A stretch of DNA of 64,000 bases, from contig NZ_NIST01000001.1 in the NCBI RefSeq assembly GCF_002335745.1, positions 4,278,354-4,342,353 on the forward strand, read 5' to 3'. The position numbers and the translations under genes were made by a program. Shown piece by piece: positions 43,318-52,280 of the stretch. How positions within the stretch are numbered: position 1 is the first letter of the stretch; the number at the start of each line of letters is the position of its first letter. This DNA comes from Evansella halocellulosilytica. Its GTDB lineage: Bacteria; Bacillota; Bacilli; Bacillales; Salisediminibacteriaceae. The notes beneath the pieces are model-generated. The model ran no database searches and was not told where the DNA came from. It worked only from the letters and a program-made list of their open reading frames with translations.

Positions 43318-43542
43318 ATGGAGTCATGGATGATGATGATTGGTGAATTCGGTTTTCCGATCGTGATAACATTTTATTTATTGTATCGTATTGAACGAAA
43401 ACTTGATCAAGTCGTCTATTCAATCAATAATCTATCATGTCAAAAAAACCTTAGTACTAATCATATGAAGACTCATTCGATAGACCTTGCTAATGATCCG
43501 TTAATCAAGGAATACGTGACGAACATAAGAAAGAACACGTAA
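43318..43542 (+). CDS. YvrJ family small membrane protein
   Basis: A 74-residue protein with one N-terminal membrane helix (MMIGEFGFPIVITFYLLYRIERKLDQVVYSINNL), the YvrJ pattern, and a hydrophilic tail. AGGAGGTGAAACG precedes the ATG. It is the third gene of the small-protein trio. Confidence 0.85.
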   Translation: MESWMMMIGEFGFPIVITFYLLYRIERKLDQVVYSINNLSCQKNLSTNHMKTHSIDLANDPLIKEYVTNIRKNT

Positions 43543-43606
43543 CACAAACTGATTATTAATTGGATACTCACTACGGTGAATTTGAAACGTAATCTTCCAA
43601 TTTCAC

Positions 43607-43654
43607 CCACGTGCCAGGCACCTGGTAGTAATTCACCAGGTGCCTGGCACGTGG
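43607..43654. repeat. Perfect 20-bp stem palindrome, family F (GTGCCAGGCACC)
   Basis: Bases 43607-43626 are the exact inverse complement of 43635-43654, with an 8-base loop AGTAATTC. The core ACGTGCCAGGCACCTGG is itself internally palindromic (GTGCC-GGCAC). No T-run follows on either strand, so it is not a classical terminator. Confidence 0.9.
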
Positions 43655-43806
43655 ATATTTTTGGTTATTTTGGTATGTTCGTTTTTAGGTATTTTGGTTT
43701 CATTGATTTTTATATTTTTATTGTTTTAGGTCTATTTCTTTATTTTTTTCATAGAAATGGTTTTAAGTTTGAAAGCTTGTCCACTTTTAGAAAGAGGTGT
43801 TTCAAT

Positions 43807-44019
43807 GTGATCGAACATAACTTGAAAAAGAAGAATCGTAACACGACGACTCCATTAATAAGTAGTAATGTTCACCATGAGCTGAATGATCCTCCTGTTG
43901 AAACGTTACTTAATTATTTAGATACTTGGACAAAAAGACTGTTTAAAGTCGTTTACTTATTTGGTATTCCATACGTACTTTACCTGCTCATTTCTATGGC
44001 TGCTCATATGACTGGATGA
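43807..44019 (+). CDS. Small hypothetical protein with C-terminal membrane helix
   Basis: A 70-residue frame from GTG at 43807, with AAAGAGGTG eight bases upstream. Residues about 48-66 form one hydrophobic helix (VVYLFGIPYVLYLLISMA). The frame is open back to 43576, through the family F palindrome, but that stretch looks non-coding. It overlaps the 3' end of the DUF2254 gene by 26 bases. Coding status is uncertain. Confidence 0.4.
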   Translation: MIEHNLKKKNRNTTTPLISSNVHHELNDPPVETLLNYLDTWTKRLFKVVYLFGIPYVLYLLISMAAHMTG

Positions 44020-45355
44020 TATTTCTCTTCTCTTTCGGTGCATGGACCGTTAAAGCAGATAATTCATCAATTTGTACTTGAAGTTTGTCAATCTCATTTT
44101 TTAAAAAAGACTGTTGCTTTATACTTTCAATGATTTGTTCTGCAAAAGACCAGACGTCCTTCTTTAGTTCATTTGACTTTGATAAAAATCGTGCGATGTT
44201 TTGTAAACTGTTTAACAATGCCAACACGACCATGACATCTTCTTTTCCGTAATGTCTTAATTCTGCAAAACATAGTTCAATATAATCTTTAAAGGTCATC
44301 GGAATTAATATGACCCTTAATTGGCCTTCTTCATCTTCAATTGCCGAATCATGCAGTACTTTATTACTTAATAATCGTAATAAATTACCTAAATGCTCAA
44401 TACATTGCATCGCTGTGTGAGGGTCATTAATTCCTGGAGATAGTGAGCGATTACCGATTTCTACGAGCTTTATGATTCCAAATCTCACATCTTGTACCGC
44501 TTCCCTTTCGTCTCCTATGATGAGCATCGACATATACTTTTTCTTTGAAACAGGTTTTGTTGTTTTCCGATAAACTGTCAGAACTGGTGACTGTGCTGAT
44601 ACATATTCGCCAATTTGTTTATGAACTTTCACGATCGCATCTTCACTTTTCGTTAATTTAACAAGTCCTTTATTATTAATCCACTGTATATAACCTGATT
44701 CTGGAGAAAAAAGCGGTGTAGCTACTAGTTCAAACAGTTCTCCTTTTTCCCATTGATCCCAAGGATCATTTTGTTCTCCATCATGATCTTTCATATATTT
44801 TTCCATGACTATGACAGTATTTTCATATATGTGCTGAATAAGGTTTCTCACTTGAATCCATTTAGACACATGATGGATAAAAAATACGAAAAAACCGACA
44901 TTAATGATTGCAACAACGACTGCAACAAAGGGGGATAAATAAAGTCTTGCATCCGATACATCCGGATGAGACTCATTCACTAAAAGCATTAAAGTCAGTG
45001 AAAAAACAAAGCCGCTAATAAACACTCCTAAAATCCGTTTCGTATGTGGATCATTCATAAAATTCCGCAGTGTCCGAGCAGAAAACTGAGTGATATAAGT
45101 TGTTAAAACAACTAAAATCGATGAAAAAGAGATCGTTGTCATCGTTAATAAAGAGGAAGAAATAGTCCCAAATATATTTTGGGCTAAAGACTGTTCAACA
45201 AAAAGTAACGCTGGTAATCTTTCTGCGAAATGAGGATTCTTCCACATAAAAATGTCCAGCTTGCGGCAAAAAAATGCAAAAATGATTGAGAATAAACCAT
45301 AAAGCATCGGGATAAACCAATAACTTGATCGAACGAATAACCATAACCTCGTCAT
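43994..45355 (-). CDS. DUF2254 membrane protein
   Basis: A 453-residue membrane protein of DUF2254. Four N-terminal helices (about residues 10-30, 58-80, 103-125, 138-160) with TISFSSILVVLTTYITQFSARTLRNFMNDPHTKRILGVFISGF are followed by a large soluble domain with the conserved RSLSPGINDPHTAMQCIEHL motif. The ATG follows AGGAGGAAGAGCATCG. The family is widespread but its role is unknown; it is the only gene on its transcript. Confidence 0.9.
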   Translation of the reverse strand: MTRLWLFVRSSYWFIPMLYGLFSIIFAFFCRKLDIFMWKNPHFAERLPALLFVEQSLAQNIFGTISSSLLTMTTISFSSILVVLTTYITQFSARTLRNFMNDPHTKRILGVFISGFVFSLTLMLLVNESHPDVSDARLYLSPFVAVVVAIINVGFFVFFIHHVSKWIQVRNLIQHIYENTVIVMEKYMKDHDGEQNDPWDQWEKGELFELVATPLFSPESGYIQWINNKGLVKLTKSEDAIVKVHKQIGEYVSAQSPVLTVYRKTTKPVSKKKYMSMLIIGDEREAVQDVRFGIIKLVEIGNRSLSPGINDPHTAMQCIEHLGNLLRLLSNKVLHDSAIEDEEGQLRVILIPMTFKDYIELCFAELRHYGKEDVMVVLALLNSLQNIARFLSKSNELKKDVWSFAEQIIESIKQQSFLKNEIDKLQVQIDELSALTVHAPKEKRNIIQSYEQP

Positions 45356-45484
45356 CGATGCTCTTCCTCCTTTTTACTTAGTATGAAAAAGAAAGAAGAA
45401 AATATGAGTTCGCATTAATTTGCTACTTCTTTTTAAGAATCACTCATTTTTTTGTAAAGTGAACAACTATACACAAAGCAGTTA

Positions 45485-45561
45485 TGCTTTCGAGCAAGTC
45501 TTAATGGCGAAATCTTTAGTTACAGTTATACGAATATCCACAGGCTTTGAAATTCTTATAG
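45485..45561. repeat. Family G repeat, copy 2
   Basis: ATGCTTTCGAGCAAGTCTTAATGG and ATTCTTATAG mark the ends. It aligns with 41481-41558 with many substitutions and almost no length change. It lies between divergently ending units, directly before a terminator. No other copy was noticed. Confidence 0.55.
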
Positions 45562-45592
45562 AAAAAACCACAGATCACCGTGATCCGTGGTT
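45562..45592 (-). terminator. Intrinsic terminator after the hemolysin III-type gene
   Basis: On the minus strand AACCACGGATCA pairs with TGATCTGTGGTT (45567-45592) and is followed by TTTTTC. Confidence 0.75.
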
Positions 45593-45597
45593 CCTCA

Positions 45598-46245
45598 TTA
45601 TTTAACTGGTAAAACGTAGAGCAATATTGATAAGAAATGAGTAATACTTGCTGCTAAAACGAACAAATGCCACACAGCATGGTGATAGCGGAACTTTCTC
45701 CAAATGTAAAACACTGTACCAACTGTATAAAGTACTCCGCCTGTAATTAGTAGAATCACGCCTGGTAAGGCAACTTTTGTCATAATTGGGTTTAAAACAA
45801 ATACAACGAGCCATCCCATTCCTATATAAAACAATGTTGATAAGACGATAAACCTTTTTACAAAAAAGATTTTAAAAACAATTCCTGCTGCTGCTAAAGC
45901 CCAGACTACAGATAACAGCACCCAACCAATTGTACCGTCAACGACAATAACCATAATCGGCGTATATGTGCCAGCTATAAATAGATATATTGCAGAGTGA
46001 TCTAGTATTTCAAAAACTGATTTCACTTTTTCCTTTTGGAAACTATGAAGCAAAGTTGAACAAACATACAACAGTAAAAACGTCACTCCGTATATTGTAA
46101 AACTGATCACGTGCCCGACTGTTCCATGTAGACTGGCGAAGACAATTAACAAGACAAGTGCACCAACGCCTAAAACGATACCGATTCCATGAGTAATCGC
46201 GTTAGCAATTTCTTCTTTCTTCGTAAAAGTATGTGTATTACCCAA
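45598..46245 (-). CDS. Hemolysin III / TrhA family membrane protein
   Basis: About 215 residues, seven predicted helices, of the PAQR-related hemolysin III family. The hallmarks are EEIANAITHGIGIVLG, LLYVCSTLLHSF, ILDHSAIYLFIAGTYTP and the C-terminal YHHAVWHLFVLAASITHF, which carry the zinc-binding histidines. I prefer the TTG at 46245, placed ten bases after AGGAG, because it gives the usual length; a GTG at 46287 would add 14 residues without a ribosome binding site. TrhA-type members affect membrane lipid state; lytic activity is not expected. Confidence 0.85.
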   Translation of the reverse strand: MGNTHTFTKKEEIANAITHGIGIVLGVGALVLLIVFASLHGTVGHVISFTIYGVTFLLLYVCSTLLHSFQKEKVKSVFEILDHSAIYLFIAGTYTPIMVIVVDGTIGWVLLSVVWALAAAGIVFKIFFVKRFIVLSTLFYIGMGWLVVFVLNPIMTKVALPGVILLITGGVLYTVGTVFYIWRKFRYHHAVWHLFVLAASITHFLSILLYVLPVK

Positions 46246-46338
46246 CCTGTAAAAACTCCTCTCATCTTGCCAAAATCTATCCTTCACAAATATGTGTATG
46301 TGCCTATTTTTATTTTGTTCATTGTACCATACAAGACA

Positions 46339-46989
46339 TTAATTATACATTATTGAGTTTAACTTCCAACCATCATCATTTTTATAAGTTAAAATCACTT
46401 CGAAATCAAAGCGTACATCTTTATCACCAGCAGTGAAAAATGTGTATTCAAGTGTAAAAAGCTCATCTTCTTCATGATATTGAAAAAGAGTTTGTCGGAC
46501 ATAATTAACTTGATCTAATTTCAAATAATGAAAGGTATTCACTATCCCTTCTTCATTTTCAATTTCAATTGTCTCATTATCGGAAAAAACCGTAATATTA
46601 TCGCCAACTAGCTCTTCAAGACTAACATGATCCACTTCATGCATCGCTTGAAAGATTTCTTTCGATCGTTCATCAAGTTCATTTCTCAATTGCCGCTCTG
46701 TATCTCTTAAGTTGTCCACTTCTATTACTTGTTGTTTGTAAGTTAAAATATCATCTTTTAATTGTGCGTTCTCTTCCTTTAATTCATCGATTGTATCTAA
46801 CATCTCTTTCATTTGTTCACGTTCTTGTTCTAATTGGTTTGCAAGATTTTCATTTGTAGAAATTAATGTATCAATATCAGAGTCAGTATAATCTTCGTAG
46901 TCTTCAAGATCACTACTTGAATTTTCATCAGAACATGCTGTAAATAATGGTAAAGTGAAGAAGAGAATGATGAAAGCCACCCTTTTCAT
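46339..46989 (-). CDS. Coiled-coil lipoprotein of unknown function
   Basis: A 216-residue protein with lipobox FTAC (Cys about 19), an acidic linker (DLEDYEDYTDSDIDTL) and a Glu/Gln/Leu heptad region (residues about 45-115) that should form a coiled coil. The C-terminal 80 residues look like a beta-rich domain of the NTF2/DUF4878 sort (EDELFTLEYTFFTAGDKDVRFDFEVILTYKNDDGWKLNSI). No family was recognised with certainty. It is monocistronic. Confidence 0.7.
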   Translation of the reverse strand: MKRVAFIILFFTLPLFTACSDENSSSDLEDYEDYTDSDIDTLISTNENLANQLEQEREQMKEMLDTIDELKEENAQLKDDILTYKQQVIEVDNLRDTERQLRNELDERSKEIFQAMHEVDHVSLEELVGDNITVFSDNETIEIENEEGIVNTFHYLKLDQVNYVRQTLFQYHEEDELFTLEYTFFTAGDKDVRFDFEVILTYKNDDGWKLNSIMYN

Positions 46990-47314
46990 AGTAATGAACC
47001 CCTTTAGTTTATTTAGAAAACATTTTTATTTCTCTTCATTATACCTTATTTATTATGAAGGAAACGTTTCTATGTATAAAAGCGATTTTATTTTATCACT
47101 TTTTTCCAATCATTGAAAAGGGGGAAATTATGCAAGATGATGTCGTATTATATATCAGAATCTATTCAAAGAGCTCAATAGCAGAATAATACTCTGACAA
47201 AATGACAGAAAAAAAGCTTTTTTTATTACTTATAATACTAGAAAAAAACCAATCCTACTTTTCAAATAGAATTGGTATAAGTCATCATAAGCAAAGTTCC
47301 ATACAAATGTAAAA
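46990..47314. other. Gene-poor interval with a minus-strand terminator
   Basis: The terminator at 47242-47276 (ACCAAT/ATTGGT stem followed by TTTTTTT on the minus strand) ends the gene at 47315-47569. A 19-codon frame at 47130-47189 has AAAGGGGGAAATT before its ATG and is followed by an AAAAAAAGCTTTTTTT palindrome, but I cannot tell whether it is translated. Confidence 0.5.
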
Positions 47315-47569
47315 TTACCAGAAAAATGCGGTTCCTACTAGGAAACCACCTATCGCCGCTAAAGCAATCGGTACAACTGGACTATATCCTCCATAATAAC
47401 CATAACCGAAGCCATACTGCCTGGAACCACCGAAAGGTTGTAGGTAAACATTGGTCCTATCAACATTTACAATTCTCCCTACATATTCTCTCCCCCGTCG
47501 ATCAGTAATTCTAGCGACACGCCCTCGATGTCGGCAGCATAAGTCATAATAATGTGACGCACTTGCCAT
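47315..47569 (-). CDS. Small Gly/Tyr-rich hypothetical protein
   Basis: An 84-residue protein. GGAGGTGG lies eight bases before the ATG at 47569, which argues against the longer frame. A Cys-Cys pair and an Arg-rich segment (HRGRVARITDRRGREYVGRIVNVDRTNVYL, reminiscent of an SH3/LSm-like strand pattern) are followed by a Gly/Tyr-rich stretch and a C-terminal hydrophobic helix (PIALAAIGGFLVGTAFFW). Similar small proteins are common in Bacillus; a spore-related role is conceivable but unproven. Confidence 0.65.
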   Translation of the reverse strand: MASASHYYDLCCRHRGRVARITDRRGREYVGRIVNVDRTNVYLQPFGGSRQYGFGYGYYGGYSPVVPIALAAIGGFLVGTAFFW

Positions 47570-47693
47570 GTAGCGTCCACCTCCTTCAACTTGCCTCATC
47601 TATAGTGTATTGCAATGAATGAAAAAGGTTTGGACAATCGTCACGTTCATAAGGAATTTAGCATACATAAACTATAAAATGGGAGGAAAACCG

Positions 47694-48404
47694 ATGGTAA
47701 ATTACACTGATATGCTTGCAGCTTATGGTATTGCATCTGCTCATCCTGGAGGAAAGATTTCAACAAAGAAAGTGTTAAGTGAATATCCAATTAAACATCA
47801 TTCTAACGTTTTAGAAGTTGGTTGTGGGATTGGTGACACGAGTAAAACAATCGTACAACAGTATAATTCTCAAGTCATTGCAGTTGATGCACATGAAAAA
47901 ATGATCCGAAAGGCGAAACAGCGTCACCGGCATATTCAGAACATTACATTTGTCCAAAAAGATATTTCTGAGGCACATTTTGAAAACGAAACGTTTGAGG
48001 CGATCATATGTGAATCTGTCTTATCTTTCACTTCAAGTAAAGAGGTGTTGCAACTGTTTAAAAACTGGATTAAAAGAACTGGAACCCTCTATTTATTAGA
48101 ACCAGTATATCACGGAGGATTATCCCCTTCACAATTAAATGAGTATAAAACATTCTATGATTTTTCTACGTTAAACACGAAACAAGATTGGATATCTTTA
48201 ATAGAAAGTTGTGGTTTCACTTTGTTACGCACATACGAAAGCACCGAATTGTTTTCTGATGAGGAAGAAAAAACAATACCAGAGATGATGTTCGATGAAG
48301 AAATAACAGCTGATTTAGAAAAGGTTATGGAACAGCATCTAAGCTTCAATGAAAGTAAATTAGCTTTTTTTGATTATGTTTATGCTGTTTGTAAAAAAAT
48401 ATAG
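47694..48404 (+). CDS. Class I SAM-dependent methyltransferase
   Basis: A 236-residue methyltransferase. The ATG at 47694 follows GGGAGGAAAACC. Motif I is VLEVGCGIGDTSKTI (about residues 41-55), the acidic end of strand 2 is VIAVDAHEKMI, and the post-I block is ISEAHFENETFEAIICESVLSF. It belongs to the Methyltransf_11/25 group. The N-terminal DMLAAYGIASAHPGG is typical for small-molecule methylases in Firmicutes. The substrate is unknown. It stands alone. Confidence 0.9.
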   Translation: MVNYTDMLAAYGIASAHPGGKISTKKVLSEYPIKHHSNVLEVGCGIGDTSKTIVQQYNSQVIAVDAHEKMIRKAKQRHRHIQNITFVQKDISEAHFENETFEAIICESVLSFTSSKEVLQLFKNWIKRTGTLYLLEPVYHGGLSPSQLNEYKTFYDFSTLNTKQDWISLIESCGFTLLRTYESTELFSDEEEKTIPEMMFDEEITADLEKVMEQHLSFNESKLAFFDYVYAVCKKI

Positions 48405-48493
48405 TTTTATAAAATAGCTCCTTTCGTATTCATTGCTACTCCTTTATCATCTCTGTTGATGCAAACGACAATTTTTACGGAAAATCATAAGAA

Positions 48494-48744
48494 AAGCGCA
48501 AGGCGCACGCCTATCGGCAGAAAGTGCTGCCTCTTCCTCTTCTAGCATCGCTCTGTGGTTATATCCGTCAACCGGGCAATACACCACGTCCTGTGGCATG
48601 CCCGGCATTAGGACGTCCTGTCCGTCGAGGCAAATCGCTAGATCAGATCTTCGGCTAAACCCCCGCGTCCTGCGGGGACGCCGAAATCACCACATCCGTG
48701 TGGAAGCTCGTGTAGTAAACGCTCGTGCCTGAAGTCTAGACAGC
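48494..48744 (+). repeat. Family C repeat, copy 2 (full length)
   Basis: It begins AAGCGCAAGGCGCACGCCTA and continues with GCTGCCTCTTCCTCTTCTAG to GAAGTCTAGACAGC. It is the only copy with both head and tail. It contains CCCCGCGTCCTGCGGGG and CCACGTCCTGTGG palindromes. No coding potential was recognised. Confidence 0.85.
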
Positions 48745-48810
48745 AATATTGATATTTTATACGAGAAGCGTAGCCATGGTTGTTTCTTATCTTTTAAAAA
48801 ATGCCTTTAT

Positions 48811-48846
48811 AAAAAAAGCCAGGATCTCAACGGATCCTAGCTTTTT
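48811..48846 (-). terminator. Terminator after the RND exporter gene
   Basis: AGGATC/GATCCT pairing around 48820-48838, flanked on the minus strand by a T-run (rc of AAAAAAA at 48811-48817). It begins just after the RND stop codon. Confidence 0.65.
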
Positions 48847-48848
48847 CG

Positions 48849-51800
48849 TTAATCATCTCGATCTCTCTTTTTATTTCTTTCTACGATATTTTCTAATAAG
48901 TCGAGCAGATCGTCACGCGACATGTCAGTACGCTTTTTACGCTGTTTGCGAGGGGGTAAAGATGGCGGATTCTCCTCGTCATACATAAATGGTTCTTCGT
49001 AACGTTCTTCATTTACATCTTGAATTTCCTCATGTTCATTGTACGATTCTTCAAAATGTAACGGCTGTTCTTCATCAACTTCACGATAAAACTCTTTAAA
49101 GTCTGTTTCACGATCATCTTTATCTGCCTCTTGTAATTTGTAATGGTTTCTTCTTTTTCCTTGTTCAGTAGTATAAGCTTCATCAAGCAAGTACGCAGGA
49201 ATTAATTGACCATCCGGCATGACATATTTTCGGTTTAAGTTCCGCGTTTCTCGGTCGAAAAAGCTGTAGACAACAGGTATAAAGAACAATGTTAAAAACG
49301 TCGCACTTATCATGCCGCCAATAACTGTAATCGCCATGGGCTGCTGCAACTCTGTTCCTTCCCCGATTCCTAATGCAAGCGGGACAAGTCCTAAAATCGT
49401 CGTCATAGCTGTCATTAAGATCGGGCGTGCACGGTCTTTTACTGCTTCAACAATCGCTTCATAGCTGCGATATCCAGCTGCTTTTTTCTGATTAATATAA
49501 TCTACTAGCACAATCGCATTATTCACGACAATACCAGCAAGAACGATAAGCCCAATGAAAGCTGTCACACTAATCGGTGTTCTTGTCACCGTTAACCCGA
49601 TTGCTACACCAATAAGTACGAGCGGAACACTAAACATAATAACAAATGGATATTTAAACGATTCAAATTGTGCAGCCATTACTAAATACACAAACACAAT
49701 CGCTAATATAAGGGCAAGAGTTAGATCATTGATTGCGTCCTCCATCAACTCTTGATCACCAGTAAATGAGATCGATGTCTCAGAAGGAATATCGAGATCA
49801 TCAATTGTTAATTGAACTAAATCTGATATCTCTCCAAGATGGTATTGTGTTCCATATTGAAGTGTAAATTGAACAGAATCCTCTTGGTTAATACGATTAA
49901 TTGTCGCTGGTCCTTCACCTTCTTCAATCGTTGCAATATCACCAAGGGAAATATACTCTCCATTTTGATTTCGTAAGCGTAAATTTTCTAATGCATCAAT
50001 ATCATCAATGGCTTCCTCTTCATATTGAACATGGACTTCATAAATGTCATTATTATTTGTAACGATTTGTGTAGCCATTGCACCTCGCATCTTATTATTA
50101 ACAAGGTCAGCAACTTGAGCAGGTGCGAATCCTTCATCTCTTGCAGCTTCTTCATCAACGAGAATTTGCACTTCCGGAACTGTGTCAGTCAAGTCATTTA
50201 TTACTTCATTAAACTCTGGCATTTCTTCAAATTCTGCCATAAGTTCATCAGAAACTTCTTCAAGACGGTTTGGATCTGTATCTGTCACATTAAAAGTAAA
50301 CGTATTCGGACTGTTTCCAAATGATGCTTCAAACTCTATTGAAATATCTGCATCAGGAGCAGCACGTTCAATGTCACGTCGAATTGATTCAGCAAAATCC
50401 ATCGTTGATACATTCCGTTCATTTAAAGGAAGCATCGTCACATAAATGGAGGCTTCATGACTGTTACTCGTACCAAAAACCGAGGCTTCCTGGCCAGCTG
50501 ATCCAGTAATACTTAGGTAATCACGGATATCTGCCTCATCATCAAGAATCTCCTCAATGTTTTGAATCGATTCATGCGTTTGTTCTAAAGATGTACCTCG
50601 CTCCATTTCAACTTCGACAGTAAAGAATCCTTCATCTGAAGCTGGTAAAAATTCTGTCCCGACTGTTGTGACACCGTACCCTCCTCCAACTAACAAAAGA
50701 AGCGTGATGATGAAAATAACTGTACGATTTTTTAATGACCAGCGTGCAGAGCGGTCAAATGTTTTGACAAAAGATGACTCTCTTCGCTTCTTTTCAATAT
50801 TTTCTTTAGGTGCTTTTAAAATACGGCTTGCAATCATCGGGACGACAGTTAATGCAACTGCAAGAGAGGCAAATAAACTGAATGAAACAGTGAGAGCAAA
50901 CTCTCTAAATAAATTACCGACTATCCCTGATATAAAAACGACGGGCAAGAAAACGGAAATTGTCGTTAATGTAGATGCAGTAATCGCTGCTGCGACTTCT
51001 TTTGCACCATCCATCGCAGCTGTTTTCGGCTCTTTTTTCATTGATAAATGACGATAGATGTTTTCAATTACGACAATTGAATTATCGACGAGCATCCCGA
51101 TCCCTAATGCAAGTCCGCCCAATGTCATTATGTTAAGTGAAAAGTTTGTGAAATAAAGTAATACAAACGTCACGATAACAGAAAACGGTATCGCTATTCC
51201 AATTAACAATGGTGTTTTCATGCTTCGTAAAAAGAAGAACAACACGAGCATCGCAATGATTCCGCCGGCAATAAGAGCCATAAAGACATTACTGACCGCT
51301 TCTTCAACGAAATCACCTTGGTCAAACAACATCGCTATATCTAAATCACGATACTTTTCATCTTCCAGCAATTCATTTAGCCTGTCATTAAACGCTCTAG
51401 AAACATCTGCTGTATTTGCATCAGATTGCTGCTGGACACTTAACAATACGGATGGATCTTGATTTGTTTCAGTAATGACATTACTTGCCTCAGGGATAAT
51501 ATCAACTGTACCAACATCATTTACCGTGATTTCGTCACCAGTTTCTGGGTCAACGGTTAATACAATTGACTCAATGTCTTCTAAATCATTCATTTCAAAA
51601 AGGACTCTGGTTGTTAACTCATAATCCCCGCTTCGAACTGTTCCTCCTGGTGCAGTTACGTTATGAGCTTGAATAGCATTCACTACGTCAGACTGCTCGA
51701 GTCCAAAACCTTCAAGCTCATCTTGATTTAGTTCAACGACAATCTCATCAATGGCATCACCTACAATATCAATTGTCGCTACACCATTAATCTTCACTAA

Positions 51801-52280
51801 CTCCTGCTCTAAATCATGTACGAGTTCACTTAAATGATCATCCTCGTTTCCTGTAGCTAGTGAAAGCTGGATAATCGGGAATTGTGACGGATCAAATTTT
51901 AAAAAACGTGGATCACCAGCGTCTGATGGTAATGGTGCTTGATTCATTCTCGTAATAATATCATTTTCGACATCGTCAATCGATGTTGTCCATGAAAACT
52001 CAAGAATCGTCATTGAAGAGCCTTCCATCGAGATCGTGCTTATATTATTTAATCCGGGTAACGTTGCTAAACTTTCTTCAAGCGGACGTGAAACTCTTTG
52101 AACAACTTCTTCCGGACTAGCATCATCATAACTCGTTACGACAGCTCCAATTGGCGGATCAATGTCTGGAATTAGTTTTAAAGGAATATTAATTAGTGAA
52201 ATTAATCCTAATAGTAAGAACAATGTCATTGCTACAATTGTAAATACAGGTCTTCTGATTGAAAAATTAGTCAGTTTCAC
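48849..52280 (-). CDS. RND efflux transporter permease (SwrC-like) with acidic C-terminal tail
   Basis: A 1143-residue RND-type proton-driven exporter with twelve membrane helices and two large extracytoplasmic loops. The N-terminus FSIRRPVFTIVAMTLFLLLGLISLINIPLKLIPDIDPP is typical, and the proton-relay helix GMLVDNSIVVIENIYRH is intact. The last 115 residues form an acidic, probably disordered cytoplasmic tail ending RNKKRDRDD, absent from most relatives. The start is GTG after GGAGGAACGAC. No membrane-fusion partner gene lies next to it, as for Bacillus SwrC. It is 14 bases inside the end of the MarR gene, so the two are coupled. Confidence 0.92.
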   Translation of the reverse strand: MKLTNFSIRRPVFTIVAMTLFLLLGLISLINIPLKLIPDIDPPIGAVVTSYDDASPEEVVQRVSRPLEESLATLPGLNNISTISMEGSSMTILEFSWTTSIDDVENDIITRMNQAPLPSDAGDPRFLKFDPSQFPIIQLSLATGNEDDHLSELVHDLEQELVKINGVATIDIVGDAIDEIVVELNQDELEGFGLEQSDVVNAIQAHNVTAPGGTVRSGDYELTTRVLFEMNDLEDIESIVLTVDPETGDEITVNDVGTVDIIPEASNVITETNQDPSVLLSVQQQSDANTADVSRAFNDRLNELLEDEKYRDLDIAMLFDQGDFVEEAVSNVFMALIAGGIIAMLVLFFFLRSMKTPLLIGIAIPFSVIVTFVLLYFTNFSLNIMTLGGLALGIGMLVDNSIVVIENIYRHLSMKKEPKTAAMDGAKEVAAAITASTLTTISVFLPVVFISGIVGNLFREFALTVSFSLFASLAVALTVVPMIASRILKAPKENIEKKRRESSFVKTFDRSARWSLKNRTVIFIITLLLLVGGGYGVTTVGTEFLPASDEGFFTVEVEMERGTSLEQTHESIQNIEEILDDEADIRDYLSITGSAGQEASVFGTSNSHEASIYVTMLPLNERNVSTMDFAESIRRDIERAAPDADISIEFEASFGNSPNTFTFNVTDTDPNRLEEVSDELMAEFEEMPEFNEVINDLTDTVPEVQILVDEEAARDEGFAPAQVADLVNNKMRGAMATQIVTNNNDIYEVHVQYEEEAIDDIDALENLRLRNQNGEYISLGDIATIEEGEGPATINRINQEDSVQFTLQYGTQYHLGEISDLVQLTIDDLDIPSETSISFTGDQELMEDAINDLTLALILAIVFVYLVMAAQFESFKYPFVIMFSVPLVLIGVAIGLTVTRTPISVTAFIGLIVLAGIVVNNAIVLVDYINQKKAAGYRSYEAIVEAVKDRARPILMTAMTTILGLVPLALGIGEGTELQQPMAITVIGGMISATFLTLFFIPVVYSFFDRETRNLNRKYVMPDGQLIPAYLLDEAYTTEQGKRRNHYKLQEADKDDRETDFKEFYREVDEEQPLHFEESYNEHEEIQDVNEERYEEPFMYDEENPPSLPPRKQRKKRTDMSRDDLLDLLENIVERNKKRDRDD

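Noticed and set aside
43576-43806. N-terminal extension of the small frame ending at 44019
   Set aside because: It runs through the family F palindrome and has Phe/Tyr-rich, non-protein-like composition; the GTG at 43807 has a better ribosome binding site.
47130-47189. A 19-codon frame with a good ribosome binding site
   Set aside because: Too short to support from sequence alone; kept only as a remark in the intergenic entry.
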